Shown: positions 54,284 to 62,470 of the stretch, piece after piece
How positions within the stretch are numbered: the first letter of the stretch is position 1
How the letters are laid out: every line of letters starts with the position of its first letter
NCBI GenBank assembly: GCA_903826405.1
Contig: CAIKEH010000051.1
Location: forward strand, 37,441-101,440
DNA length: 64,000 bases
Direction of reading: 5' to 3'
DNA from: an uncultured bacterium
GTDB lineage: Bacteria; Bacteroidota; Bacteroidia; Chitinophagales; Chitinophagaceae
Position numbers and translations under genes: made by a program
Notes under the pieces: generated by a model
Told to the model about the DNA's origin: nothing
The model's database searches: none
What the model saw: only the letters and a program-made list of their open reading frames with translations

Positions 54284-55570
54284 TCACTTCACATAGATCG
54301 GGTCAGCGAGTCCGTTCAGATCATAGACTATTTTCCCCGCCTTGACGGTGACCTGGCATTCAAAACGTTTGTCGCCTTTCACCTTGTATCCGGTCTTATC
54401 ATAAAATCCGAACTCACCCTTACGCAGATCCAGCACGGCGATGTCCGCCTCTTCCCCGACGGCTATACGACCAAGGTCATTTCTCTTGATGACCTTGGCG
54501 GGGGTGGCGCTGCTCGCGCGGATCACTTCATAGAGGGGCATACCCATATTCAGGAATTTGGACATCACGTCGAGCTGCCCCTTCATGGATGTGTTCATGC
54601 TACCCGTATGCAGGTCCGTGCTGATGGTGGTGGGATAGAACCCGGCTTTCAAAGCGGGTATCGCCTGTGTATAATTGAAACTGGCACCGCCATATCCCAC
54701 ATCGAATACGATGCCACGTTTGCGCGCTTCCCAAAGGAAGGGCTTCAATTGACGGGTGAGTGTATCCACGATGGTCTCGCGCACCGGCCCGATGTCCATG
54801 TAGGTGTGCGTATAAATATCGCCTGGGCGAAGCTTCTTCATGAAGAGTTCTTCTATCGAGAGCATGGGTTTCGCTCCACCGAAATCGATGATGACAGGAA
54901 GGTCGGCCAGTCGGCCTGCTTCGGTGACCCGGTCGGTGGGGGTCCAATCATAACCCTGATAGTGTGCCAACTTGAAGCCCACGATGATATCCTTGTTAGC
55001 CGCTGCGGCATTGGCTGCGAACTTCGGATTCATGTCGTTCACGTCCTGTTCGTAGTTGCCCCCGCGCATGCCTTCGCCAACGATGTTGAGGAAGGAGAGT
55101 ACACGGGTGGTGGAAACGTCGATGATGTTCTTCTTGAATAGTGCAAAGTTCTTCCATCCGGCACCGCCGCAGTCCACGGCCGTGGTGACGCCGTTTCGGA
55201 GGGTGAATCCGTCCGGCGGCAGAGCAGAATTTCCATCGCTGAGGTAATGATCACCCTGTGTGCCTGCGAAGACGTGTGCATGTATGTCGATCAATCCCGG
55301 TACGACCAATTGCCCACGCGCGTCAACGACCTGTTTCGCAGATGACGCGTCCAGGGTGCGACCGATACGGGTCACGACATGTCCCTTGATGCCCACATCC
55401 GTCACACTGTCCAGGCCCGTCGCGGGGTCCATGACGCGGCCGCCCTTGATGAGCAGGTCATAAGTGGTTTCTTTCGGTTGTGCGCCACCGTGGGTGGGCA
55501 AGAGTGTGGTCAGTGCGATCGTTGCGGAGAGCATCCACATCTTCAATTGCACGGGAGCAGGAAGGGTCAT
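54284..55570 (-). CDS. exported amidohydrolase/deacetylase-family metallohydrolase
   Basis: A 428-residue amidohydrolase-superfamily protein with a signal peptide (about 1-30, ending HGGAQ). The core begins YDLLIKGGRVMDPATGLD, with the HxH metal motif GLIDIHAHVF and later VTTAVDCGGAGW, VGFKLAHYQG (candidate carboxylated Lys), ISTDLHTG and GRIAVGEEADIAVLDL. It resembles the EF_0837/Atu3266-type deacetylases, some of which remove acetyl groups from hydroxy acids and which often neighbour SelA-like PLP enzymes. Here the neighbour genes encode exactly that. Export is unusual for the group. Confidence 0.8.
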   Translation of the reverse strand: MTLPAPVQLKMWMLSATIALTTLLPTHGGAQPKETTYDLLIKGGRVMDPATGLDSVTDVGIKGHVVTRIGRTLDASSAKQVVDARGQLVVPGLIDIHAHVFAGTQGDHYLSDGNSALPPDGFTLRNGVTTAVDCGGAGWKNFALFKKNIIDVSTTRVLSFLNIVGEGMRGGNYEQDVNDMNPKFAANAAAANKDIIVGFKLAHYQGYDWTPTDRVTEAGRLADLPVIIDFGGAKPMLSIEELFMKKLRPGDIYTHTYMDIGPVRETIVDTLTRQLKPFLWEARKRGIVFDVGYGGASFNYTQAIPALKAGFYPTTISTDLHTGSMNTSMKGQLDVMSKFLNMGMPLYEVIRASSATPAKVIKRNDLGRIAVGEEADIAVLDLRKGEFGFYDKTGYKVKGDKRFECQVTVKAGKIVYDLNGLADPIYVK

Positions 55571-55695
55571 GATTGTTGGATTTGAATGGAAGGAATGTAC
55601 ACCATTTTTTTTCGATTACAGGAAATCGGCGTAATTTCCTTGACCGTCGCGGGATTTCCGCTGACCCTTGCATTTCACACTATAAAGACCCGAAA

Positions 55696-56160
55696 ATGAG
55701 CAACCAAAACAGAAGAACTGCATTTCGTCGTATCCTCGCCACCCTGCTCGGGACCACCGGACTGGCTGCAGTAGCCAAGGCCGCCACACCGTCCACTGAT
55801 GAGAAAGAGACTTTCAACACGGAGTATCATCAGGAGATACCACTCTTCTCCGGGAGTACCAAGCACAAGGGCCTTGTCTTCATTGCCGGTAAAGGCGCGC
55901 ATTTCGAAGGGGACATCAAAGCTCATACCGACCATGTCATCAAGGAGGTCGAAAAGGAATTGATCGCTGCAGGCTCTTCGATGGACAAAGTGCTAAAAGT
56001 GAATGTCTACCTCGCCGACCTCAAAGACTATCAGGGAATGAATGAGGTTTTCCGTGGCCGGTTCGGTCCCAAGCCGCCGGTGCGGACCACCATCGCCGCC
56101 TTCGGTGGCATTCCCGGAAACTCACTCGTCGAAATGGACTGCATCGCATACACCCGTTGA
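55696..56160 (+). CDS. exported RidA-family protein
   Basis: A 154-residue protein from ATG 55696. The N-terminus NRRTAFRRILATLLGTTGLAAVAKA is a Tat-like or Sec signal. The mature part is RidA-like (GLVFIAGKGAHFEGDIKAHTDHVIKEVEKELIAAGSSMDKVLKVNVYLADL), with the substrate-binding Arg in PVRTTIAAFG. RidA proteins hydrolyse enamine/imine intermediates from PLP enzymes and normally act in the cytoplasm. An exported copy directly before an exported PLP enzyme strongly suggests a shared periplasmic reaction. A 32-base gap separates the two genes. Confidence 0.83.
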   Translation: MSNQNRRTAFRRILATLLGTTGLAAVAKAATPSTDEKETFNTEYHQEIPLFSGSTKHKGLVFIAGKGAHFEGDIKAHTDHVIKEVEKELIAAGSSMDKVLKVNVYLADLKDYQGMNEVFRGRFGPKPPVRTTIAAFGGIPGNSLVEMDCIAYTR

Positions 56161-56192
56161 CTTAAATTATATCATCTATCCAAACAAACAAC

Positions 56193-57410
56193 ATGAAACG
56201 CAGGGAAATCGTCAAATACATCTCCATGGCTCCACTCGGTGGGGTCGCTCTCTCTGGATTGGCGGCGGCACAGGATGGCATGCCCGGTCAGGGATTCAAA
56301 GGCCGTGACCTTTTGGGTGAGCTGGGAGTACGAGTATTCATCAATGCCGCCGGCACCTACACCTCGATGACGGCTTCGCTGATGCGCCCCGAAACGCTCG
56401 AGGCCATCCGCCAGACTTCGCAACATTTCGTCATGATCGACGAATTGCAGGACAAAGTGGGGGAGAGGATCGCCCAACTAACCAAGAGTGAAGCTGCCGT
56501 CGTCACCTCCGGAGCTTTCGCCGCTCTCACACTGGGACTGGCAGGCATACTCACCGGCACGGACCCTGAAAAAGTGAAAGCACTTCCGAAACTTGAAGGC
56601 ACCGGCATGAAGAGCGAGGTTATTTGCCAGAAAGGACATGCGATCGGCTACAACCAGGCCTTGACCAATACGGGGTGCAAGATCGTGGTAGTGGAAACGG
56701 TGGACGACGTGCGTAAGGCCATCAACGAAAAAACTGCTGCCATGCATTTCCTGCACATCAATGCAGACAAGGGCAAGATCCTGCATGAGGAATGGATCGC
56801 CTTGGCCAACGAGTATAAAATTCCTGCAACGATAGACATCGCGGCGGATGTGCCACCCGTCAGCAACCTGTCTCGCTTTAATGATATGGGTTTCGCCTTC
56901 GTCGCGGTTTCCGGTGGAAAGGCATTGCGTGGACCTCAAAGTGCGGGTCTGCTCATGGGCAAGAAGAATGTGATCCAGGCAGCTCGGTTATCCATGTTCC
57001 CTCGCGGCGAGACCATCGGTCGCGGTATGAAGGTGAACAAAGAAGAGATCGTAGGTATGTGGGTGGCTCTCGAAGAGTTCATCAAGATCGACCATGCCGC
57101 CTTGGCTGTCAAATACCAGAAGAGTATCGATATGTTCGATGCCGTGGCCAAGGCTGCCGGCGCAACAACGCGGGTGTTCACGCCGACACTCGGCAACGTC
57201 ACCCCCACACTGGATATCACCATCGACAAAGCCAAGTTCAAAAAGACGGCGGATGAGATCCGTCACGACCTCATGCATGGTGGTGATCCGGCCGTTGCCG
57301 TGGTGGGTGGTCCAACCAATCTGGGTATGACCGCCTGGTGTCTAAAAGATGGAGAAGACAAGATTGTTGCAAAAAGACTCAAGCAGGTGCTGGAGGCCGC
57401 CAAGGTATGA
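56193..57410 (+). CDS. exported SelA-like PLP-dependent enzyme (DgaE-type family)
   Basis: A 405-residue protein with a Tat-like N-terminus (MKRREIVKYISMAPLGGVAL, then SGLAAAQ). Next come INAAGTYTSMTASLMRPETLEA, EAAVVTSGAFAALTLGLAGIL, TIDIAADVPP and the PLP lysine at residue 243 in VSGGKALRGPQSAGLLMG. These match the SelA-like group that includes D-glucosaminate-6-phosphate ammonia-lyase. Expected chemistry is removal of ammonia from an amino-sugar acid to a 2-keto-3-deoxy acid. Its stop overlaps the RraA-like start by 4 bases. The phosphate-dependent substrate of DgaE is unlikely outside the cytoplasm. Confidence 0.82.
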   Translation: MKRREIVKYISMAPLGGVALSGLAAAQDGMPGQGFKGRDLLGELGVRVFINAAGTYTSMTASLMRPETLEAIRQTSQHFVMIDELQDKVGERIAQLTKSEAAVVTSGAFAALTLGLAGILTGTDPEKVKALPKLEGTGMKSEVICQKGHAIGYNQALTNTGCKIVVVETVDDVRKAINEKTAAMHFLHINADKGKILHEEWIALANEYKIPATIDIAADVPPVSNLSRFNDMGFAFVAVSGGKALRGPQSAGLLMGKKNVIQAARLSMFPRGETIGRGMKVNKEEIVGMWVALEEFIKIDHAALAVKYQKSIDMFDAVAKAAGATTRVFTPTLGNVTPTLDITIDKAKFKKTADEIRHDLMHGGDPAVAVVGGPTNLGMTAWCLKDGEDKIVAKRLKQVLEAAKV

Positions 57411-58339
57411 GGAATAAACTCCTGATACCGGCCGCATTAGCGGTGACCATGTCGTTCTCGGCACATTTCTTGAAAGCGCAGACCATCTCGCGGGCAGAGA
57501 TGGAATCCCTCACTGCTTCATGGAAAGGCGAGCGTTTTCCCGACGGTCGTCCACGCGTGCCCGATGTGATAGTTGATCGAGCCAAGAGGATCGGTTTCGA
57601 AGAAGCTTGGCAGGTCATGTATAATGATGGATACAAAAATCAATTCGAAGGCAATTGGAAGACCGTCCATGACGATGTCCGCATCGTCGGTCGTGCAGTC
57701 ACTGCCCGATACTTGCCGGCTCGCCCCGATCTAGAGTCTCAGATCAAAGAGAAAGGAAAAGCTGAGGGACGAAAGGGTAACATGAATGCATGGCCGATCG
57801 AGATGCTGGTGAAAGGGGATGTATATGTAGCAGATGAATTCGGCAAGATCGCACAAGGCACACTCATCGGTGACAACTTAGGTACGGCCATCTTCAATAA
57901 GACCGGTACCGGTGTGATCTTCGATGGTGCGGCGCGCGACCTGGCTGGACTCGCCGAAATCAAAGGGTTCAATGCCTTCGTTCGGGATTTTCATCCTTCC
58001 TTCTTGGAACAGACTGTGCTCATCGGTTTGAATACTCCTATTCGTATCGGTCAAGCCGTGGTGCTTCCCGGCGATCTGGTCATTGCGGAACGCGAAGGTG
58101 TTCTCTTCATCCCTGCGCATCTTGCAGAAAAGGTCGTGGCCACAGCAGAGTTCATCGGCGTGCGTGACCTTTTCTCCAAGGAAATGCTGAAAAGCGGCAA
58201 GTACGATGCAGGCCAAATCGACAATCAATGGACACAACCCATCAAGGACGATTTCCTCGGCTGGGTGAAAAAGCACCCCGAACAACCGCAGATCGGTAAG
58301 GATGAACTGGAAAAATTTCTCGAAAAAAGAACCTGGTAA
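57407..58339 (+). CDS. exported RraA-family protein (aldolase/decarboxylase-like)
   Basis: A 310-residue protein from ATG 57407, with a Sec signal (about 1-24, ending FLKAQ). The RraA fold is seen in DVYVADEFGKIAQGTLIGDNLGTAI, GVIFDGAARDLAGLAEI and VLPGDLVIAEREGVLFIP. Some RraA-family members are class II pyruvate aldolases or oxaloacetate decarboxylases; others are RNase E regulators, which cannot apply to an exported protein. Position after the PLP enzyme suggests cleavage of its keto-acid product. The Arg-Asp pair of the DGxxRD active-site motif is present. Confidence 0.83.
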   Translation: MRNKLLIPAALAVTMSFSAHFLKAQTISRAEMESLTASWKGERFPDGRPRVPDVIVDRAKRIGFEEAWQVMYNDGYKNQFEGNWKTVHDDVRIVGRAVTARYLPARPDLESQIKEKGKAEGRKGNMNAWPIEMLVKGDVYVADEFGKIAQGTLIGDNLGTAIFNKTGTGVIFDGAARDLAGLAEIKGFNAFVRDFHPSFLEQTVLIGLNTPIRIGQAVVLPGDLVIAEREGVLFIPAHLAEKVVATAEFIGVRDLFSKEMLKSGKYDAGQIDNQWTQPIKDDFLGWVKKHPEQPQIGKDELEKFLEKRTW

Positions 58340-58342
58340 CAT

Positions 58343-59425
58343 ATGGACAATCGATCGGCAAAAACCGCAAAGACCGCTTATTGGGTCGCTGCAATCTGCT
58401 TCGCAACGGCACTGGTGCTGTACCTGCAGTCTTATGGCAGATATCTTTCTATCCCGGCATTCCTGGGTTTTCTGGCCCTGAGCTTTGCCATGAAACGTTC
58501 CGGTTCACAAGGTTCACTCAGTTTTACCATGATCATCTTTGCGGCCGTGTGCATCACACTGGCCTATCCAGAGTACTTCACTAGTGTTGGTGACTTCAAA
58601 ACGAAGAGTCTGATCACGCCACTCATCCAGATCATCATGTTCGGCATGGGAACGGATATCGGGTTGCGCGATTTCAAACTGGTGGCTGAAAGACCCAAGG
58701 CTGTGTTCATCGGCCTTGCTGGACATTTCACGTTCATGCCACTCATGGGGTTCCTGTTGGCCAAACTTTTTGGTTTCGAACCTGAGGTGGCTGCTGGTGT
58801 CGTACTGATCGGGTCCATGCCTTGTGGAGTGGCCTCCAATGTCATGTCCTATCTAGCCAAAGCCAACCTGGCACTTTCGATAACACTCACCACTGTATCC
58901 ACCCTCCTCGCCACCCTCATTACTCCTTTCTGGATGAAGGTGTTGGGCGGACAATTCATCGAGGTGAATGCTTTTGACATGTTCAAGAATATCGTGGAGA
59001 TCGTGGTCATTCCCATTGGTGCGGGATTGCTTTTCAACCACTATGTGTTGAGACATAACGCCAGCTTTCGAAAATACATGCCCCTGGTCTCCATGTTCGG
59101 GATCGTGGCGATCATTATGGTCATCACGGCCATGGGTAGCAAGAGCCTCCTCAGTATCGGCCCCATTCTGGTACTGGCATCCTTATTGCACAATGTGAGT
59201 GGCCTGGGCTTCGGTTATTGGGCGGGAAAACTGTTTGGACTCAATGAGCGGGACCGCCGCACCATCGCCATCGAAGTGGGTATGCAGAATGCAGGTCTCG
59301 CTTCAGGCCTGGCGGAGAAACTCGGCAAAGCTGCCACCATGGGACTCGCCCCTGCAGTCTTCGGACCATTCATGAACATCACCGGATCCATACTTGCGAG
59401 TTATTGGCATCGGAAAGAACCCTGA
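58343..59425 (+). CDS. bile acid:sodium symporter (BASS) family transporter
   Basis: A 360-residue protein with about ten helices. The regions GMGTDIGLRDFKLVAERPKA, GVVLIGSMPCGVASNVMSYLAKANLALS and IAIEVGMQNAGLASGLAEKLG are family signatures. BASS members carry organic anions with sodium, including pyruvate and other keto acids in plants. Coming 3 bases after the RraA gene, it could import the keto acid released by the exported enzymes. Confidence 0.85.
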   Translation: MDNRSAKTAKTAYWVAAICFATALVLYLQSYGRYLSIPAFLGFLALSFAMKRSGSQGSLSFTMIIFAAVCITLAYPEYFTSVGDFKTKSLITPLIQIIMFGMGTDIGLRDFKLVAERPKAVFIGLAGHFTFMPLMGFLLAKLFGFEPEVAAGVVLIGSMPCGVASNVMSYLAKANLALSITLTTVSTLLATLITPFWMKVLGGQFIEVNAFDMFKNIVEIVVIPIGAGLLFNHYVLRHNASFRKYMPLVSMFGIVAIIMVITAMGSKSLLSIGPILVLASLLHNVSGLGFGYWAGKLFGLNERDRRTIAIEVGMQNAGLASGLAEKLGKAATMGLAPAVFGPFMNITGSILASYWHRKEP

Positions 59426-59493
59426 TCCATACGGCGTTTTGCAGTGGGCAGTTGCCCCACCCAATCCCTCACTCACCAAGGGTAGGGTTAGAT

Positions 59494-61863
59494 ATGATGA
59501 AACTTTTCTTATCCATATTCTGGCTACGGACATTTATTTTGTCAGCCCTCATCATCGAATTATTTTCTTGTTCGGAAAGAAAGTCGGTGTTGATGAATGC
59601 ACCAACCCTCAACTACACTTTCCAACGAACAGGCCCTGGCGGAGGTGGATCCACTTTCGAGCCCACCATTTCTTATCATGATCCAAAGGCATTTCTGTTG
59701 CGATGCGACATGACCGGGACTTACATGACCAAGGATGGCGGAATCACCTATCGTCAATTCAATTTTCCAGGGGGTGGCTCCTCCTTTGCGTGGGATTCGC
59801 AGGATAGTTCGCGGGTCTGGGCCGGATCCATGTTCCTTCAAAGATCCGATGATGGTGGCCAACATTGGAAGGCGGTTTTCCCTCATGACGTGATGGGATC
59901 ATTTCATTTCGGCGATCATGCTGAGCCTCTTTCCATTATTAAGGGTAACGGTAAAAACGATACGATCGGAGCAAAGATCAATGCGCTTACGCTGGATCCA
60001 TCGCATCATGATCAACTTTATTTCGGATACGGCAGTAATTTTTACCACATCAACGATACAGGTGGGCTGATCCATTCTGTTCCGATCGAGGACCGGGTGC
60101 TGTATATCCACGCCGGAGTGAGTGAGGTTGCCCTATATGCTTCAGGATCTGCATGGACCTATGAAAAGGATGCAGGAAAAATCGTGAAGATGGATTTGCC
60201 GCAAGGCATGTTTCCCCTGTCCAAAGTATCCATGGGTTACGCGTCCAATGGTAAGCGTGCTCGCTGGTATGCGCTGGGTGGCAAAGAGAATCGGCTATGG
60301 ATATCCGATGATGGCCGAATATGGAGCAAGCTGTCTGATCGGATATTCGCTGAGAAAGTCGGTATAAATGCATCCATCAATTTCAATTCAGTATCCTGCT
60401 CCGCCACAGATGCGGATAAGGCATATCTGCTGGTGGATCGATATACCGAAGGAAACGGTGCAACACTTTCTGCGTGGTCGGGTGTGATGAACACGACTGA
60501 TGGAGGACTTCACTGGACTTGGTGCCTGCGACAGGGTGGAGGAAAAAATGAATATGCGGTATCCGATGGACAACCACCCTCCAACTTGAAAGATGCTTGG
60601 GCTGGCGAGGCTTTCGGTAAAGAGTATGTCGATTTTCTGGATGTAGGCGTAGATCCGCGCGATGGACGCCATGCCGTCGTGACCGACTGGTATCGGGTGC
60701 TGAAGACAGATGACGGCGGGATCACCTGGTCTTCTGCTTACAGTCTATTGAAGCATGACGGAACCTGTGTTTCCGGCGGACTCGACGTCACCACTTGTTA
60801 TCGGGTACATTTCGATCCCCAGGATAGCGATCATATCGCGGTAAGTTATACGGACATCGGCTATTGGCATTCTCAGGATCGCGGCGGCAGTTGGCAACGT
60901 TCCTGCGTGGGTGTTCCTCGCGCCTGGAACAATACTTGTTATGATGTACTCTTCGACCCGAAAGTAAAAGGCCGCATGTGGTCCGCCTGGTCAAGCATGC
61001 ACGATATCCCTCGTGGTAAAATGACCCGTGATCCATTGTGGAAGAAAAAAGTTCAGGGTGGGGTATGCCTCTCCGAAGATGGAGGTAAAAGTTGGAGTCC
61101 GTCCCTGACGGGCATGGGTGAGGACAATGCCGTAACCTCCCTGCTGCTCGATCCAAATTCTTCACCGGGGCGGCGAAGGATCTATGCGGCTGTGTACAAC
61201 AAGGGTGTCTTCAGGTCTGATGATGATGGAATAACCTGGAAGTTCATCAGCACCGGCATTGGAAAGAACAGTTGTGCATTCGCTTTGGCGATTGATCTGA
61301 AAGGTCGTGTTTTCGTGACTGTTTGTCCCAATCCGGATCATAGGTCTGATGGTACAACAAAAGGGTATCTCACGGGTTCTGTCCTTCGGTCCGACGATCA
61401 GGGTCGGCACTGGACTGCATTGTCGATCCGTCAGGGTCCCATATTTCCCGTAGGCATCAGTTCCGATCCCGTGGATGCTGACAGACTTTATCTCTCCTGC
61501 TGGGGAGAGATGACGCCGGATGATCTGTTGGGAAGGGCAAAGGCTAAAGCCCAGGGTCTGACCGGGCCAATCGGTTTCAAAGGCGGAGTATGGTTGTCCA
61601 CTGATGCTGGAGCTCATTGGAACTTGACATCCGATAGCAATTGGTATGCATACAATGTAACACCCGATCCTGGCCATCCCTCAAGATTGTTTGTGAATAC
61701 ATTCAATTCCGGTGCCTGGTACAGCAATGACCGCGGAGCACACTGGGGTAAGATCGGCGGTTACGATTTTGCTTGGGGCCATCGGGTATTCCCGGATCAG
61801 AATGATACGGCTTCCATATTCATGACCACATATGGGAGTGGTGTCTGGAAAGGCAGTAGATGA
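59494..61863 (+). CDS. Asp-box beta-propeller lipoprotein (GH74/sialidase-like)
   Basis: A 789-residue protein from ATG 59494; the frame opens further upstream but those residues lack family character. The N-terminus is a lipoprotein signal ending LFSCSE. About ten Asp-box motifs of the S/T-x-D-x-G-x-x-W type are spaced along it, for example SDDGGQHW, TTDGGLHW, SEDGGKSW, SDDDGITW and SNDRGAHW. This repeat pattern makes one or two beta-propellers as in GH74 xyloglucanases, VPS10 domains and sialidases. No catalytic residues can be assigned. It closes the exported module, 68 bases after the transporter. Confidence 0.78.
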   Translation: MMKLFLSIFWLRTFILSALIIELFSCSERKSVLMNAPTLNYTFQRTGPGGGGSTFEPTISYHDPKAFLLRCDMTGTYMTKDGGITYRQFNFPGGGSSFAWDSQDSSRVWAGSMFLQRSDDGGQHWKAVFPHDVMGSFHFGDHAEPLSIIKGNGKNDTIGAKINALTLDPSHHDQLYFGYGSNFYHINDTGGLIHSVPIEDRVLYIHAGVSEVALYASGSAWTYEKDAGKIVKMDLPQGMFPLSKVSMGYASNGKRARWYALGGKENRLWISDDGRIWSKLSDRIFAEKVGINASINFNSVSCSATDADKAYLLVDRYTEGNGATLSAWSGVMNTTDGGLHWTWCLRQGGGKNEYAVSDGQPPSNLKDAWAGEAFGKEYVDFLDVGVDPRDGRHAVVTDWYRVLKTDDGGITWSSAYSLLKHDGTCVSGGLDVTTCYRVHFDPQDSDHIAVSYTDIGYWHSQDRGGSWQRSCVGVPRAWNNTCYDVLFDPKVKGRMWSAWSSMHDIPRGKMTRDPLWKKKVQGGVCLSEDGGKSWSPSLTGMGEDNAVTSLLLDPNSSPGRRRIYAAVYNKGVFRSDDDGITWKFISTGIGKNSCAFALAIDLKGRVFVTVCPNPDHRSDGTTKGYLTGSVLRSDDQGRHWTALSIRQGPIFPVGISSDPVDADRLYLSCWGEMTPDDLLGRAKAKAQGLTGPIGFKGGVWLSTDAGAHWNLTSDSNWYAYNVTPDPGHPSRLFVNTFNSGAWYSNDRGAHWGKIGGYDFAWGHRVFPDQNDTASIFMTTYGSGVWKGSR

Positions 61864-61864
61864 A

Positions 61865-62077
61865 ATGTTTCTTGATAAAGTTAAGGCGTTGATTGAGGGA
61901 AGTCATTTTTTTAAAAACCACAAATGTCCTATTGGGCCTGATTTTACATTTGACAGCTCATCAATTGATATTGAATTGATTAAAAATGATGTTGAAAGCC
62001 GGGGAACTAAAAGGCATCATTTCGGCCATACCTCAAGGTGTAAGTACAAAAACTATTATACAATAAATGGTCTTTGA
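61865..62077 (+). CDS. small A+T-rich ORF, unknown
   Basis: A 70-codon frame starting at ATG 61865, one base after the propeller gene's stop. The product is charged (KCPIGPDFTFDSSSIDIEL) with no recognised domain. Codon use is much richer in A and T than upstream genes. It overlaps the next small frame by 11 bases. It may be a remnant of an acquired gene. Confidence 0.35.
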   Translation: MFLDKVKALIEGSHFFKNHKCPIGPDFTFDSSSIDIELIKNDVESRGTKRHHFGHTSRCKYKNYYTINGL

Positions 62078-62276
62078 GGCTATCAAAACATCCGGAATAG
62101 AAGGCGAGATAATAAACAAAATGGATGTAATATCCTCCTTTAGAAAAAATCCTGGATTACTAAGATCGCTAGAACCAAAAGGGCAAAATGTAAATGGATT
62201 GAGTCAAATGTTGATTGATGTAAGAAGCTTCTATAAAGAAGTGCTTACTGAAAGTAAAAAACTCGTTATGAAATGA
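62067..62276 (+). CDS. small A+T-rich ORF, unknown
   Basis: A 69-codon frame. The predicted helical, charged product (SSFRKNPGLLRSLEPKGQNV, then LIDVRSFYKEVLTESKKL) has no recognised domain. Together with the frame before it, it may be one gene broken by a frameshift. Its base composition matches the right-hand end of the window rather than the left. Confidence 0.35.
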   Translation: MVFEAIKTSGIEGEIINKMDVISSFRKNPGLLRSLEPKGQNVNGLSQMLIDVRSFYKEVLTESKKLVMK

Positions 62277-62365
62277 TCAATTAGAAATGATATTAACGGA
62301 TCTTGACTGATATCATCCTCACACAACAAAGTACCCGCGATTTAACGGGAGCCCTTTAATTTCAT

Positions 62366-62406
62366 GTAGGTGACCACGATTTGAACTCGTGACCTCAGGA
62401 TTATAT
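62366..62406 (-). pseudogene. decayed 3' half of a tRNA gene (possible attachment site)
   Basis: On the minus strand the sequence reads TATAATCCTGAGG, then GTCACGA-GTTCAAA-TCGTG, then GTCACCTA. This looks like the 3' part of an anticodon arm, a variable loop, a T arm with a 5-bp stem and a TTCAA loop, and an acceptor strand. The T-stem register is off by one base pair and no 5' half is found, so it is not functional. The fragment of the anticodon arm resembles tRNA-Met. Such remnants are left where integrative elements insert at tRNA 3' ends. The rest of the gap 62277-62470 holds only a short CCCG/CGGG hairpin near 62335-62349. Confidence 0.4.
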
Positions 62407-62470
62407 AGAATTTTAAGAAAAAAAAGTCTAAGCCAGTACATTTTATAAATTTCCAACGGAAATTTTGCTG

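Noticed and set aside
62366..62406. Functional tRNA gene
   Set aside because: No 5' half, T-stem out of register and a damaged anticodon loop; only a 3' remnant is supported.
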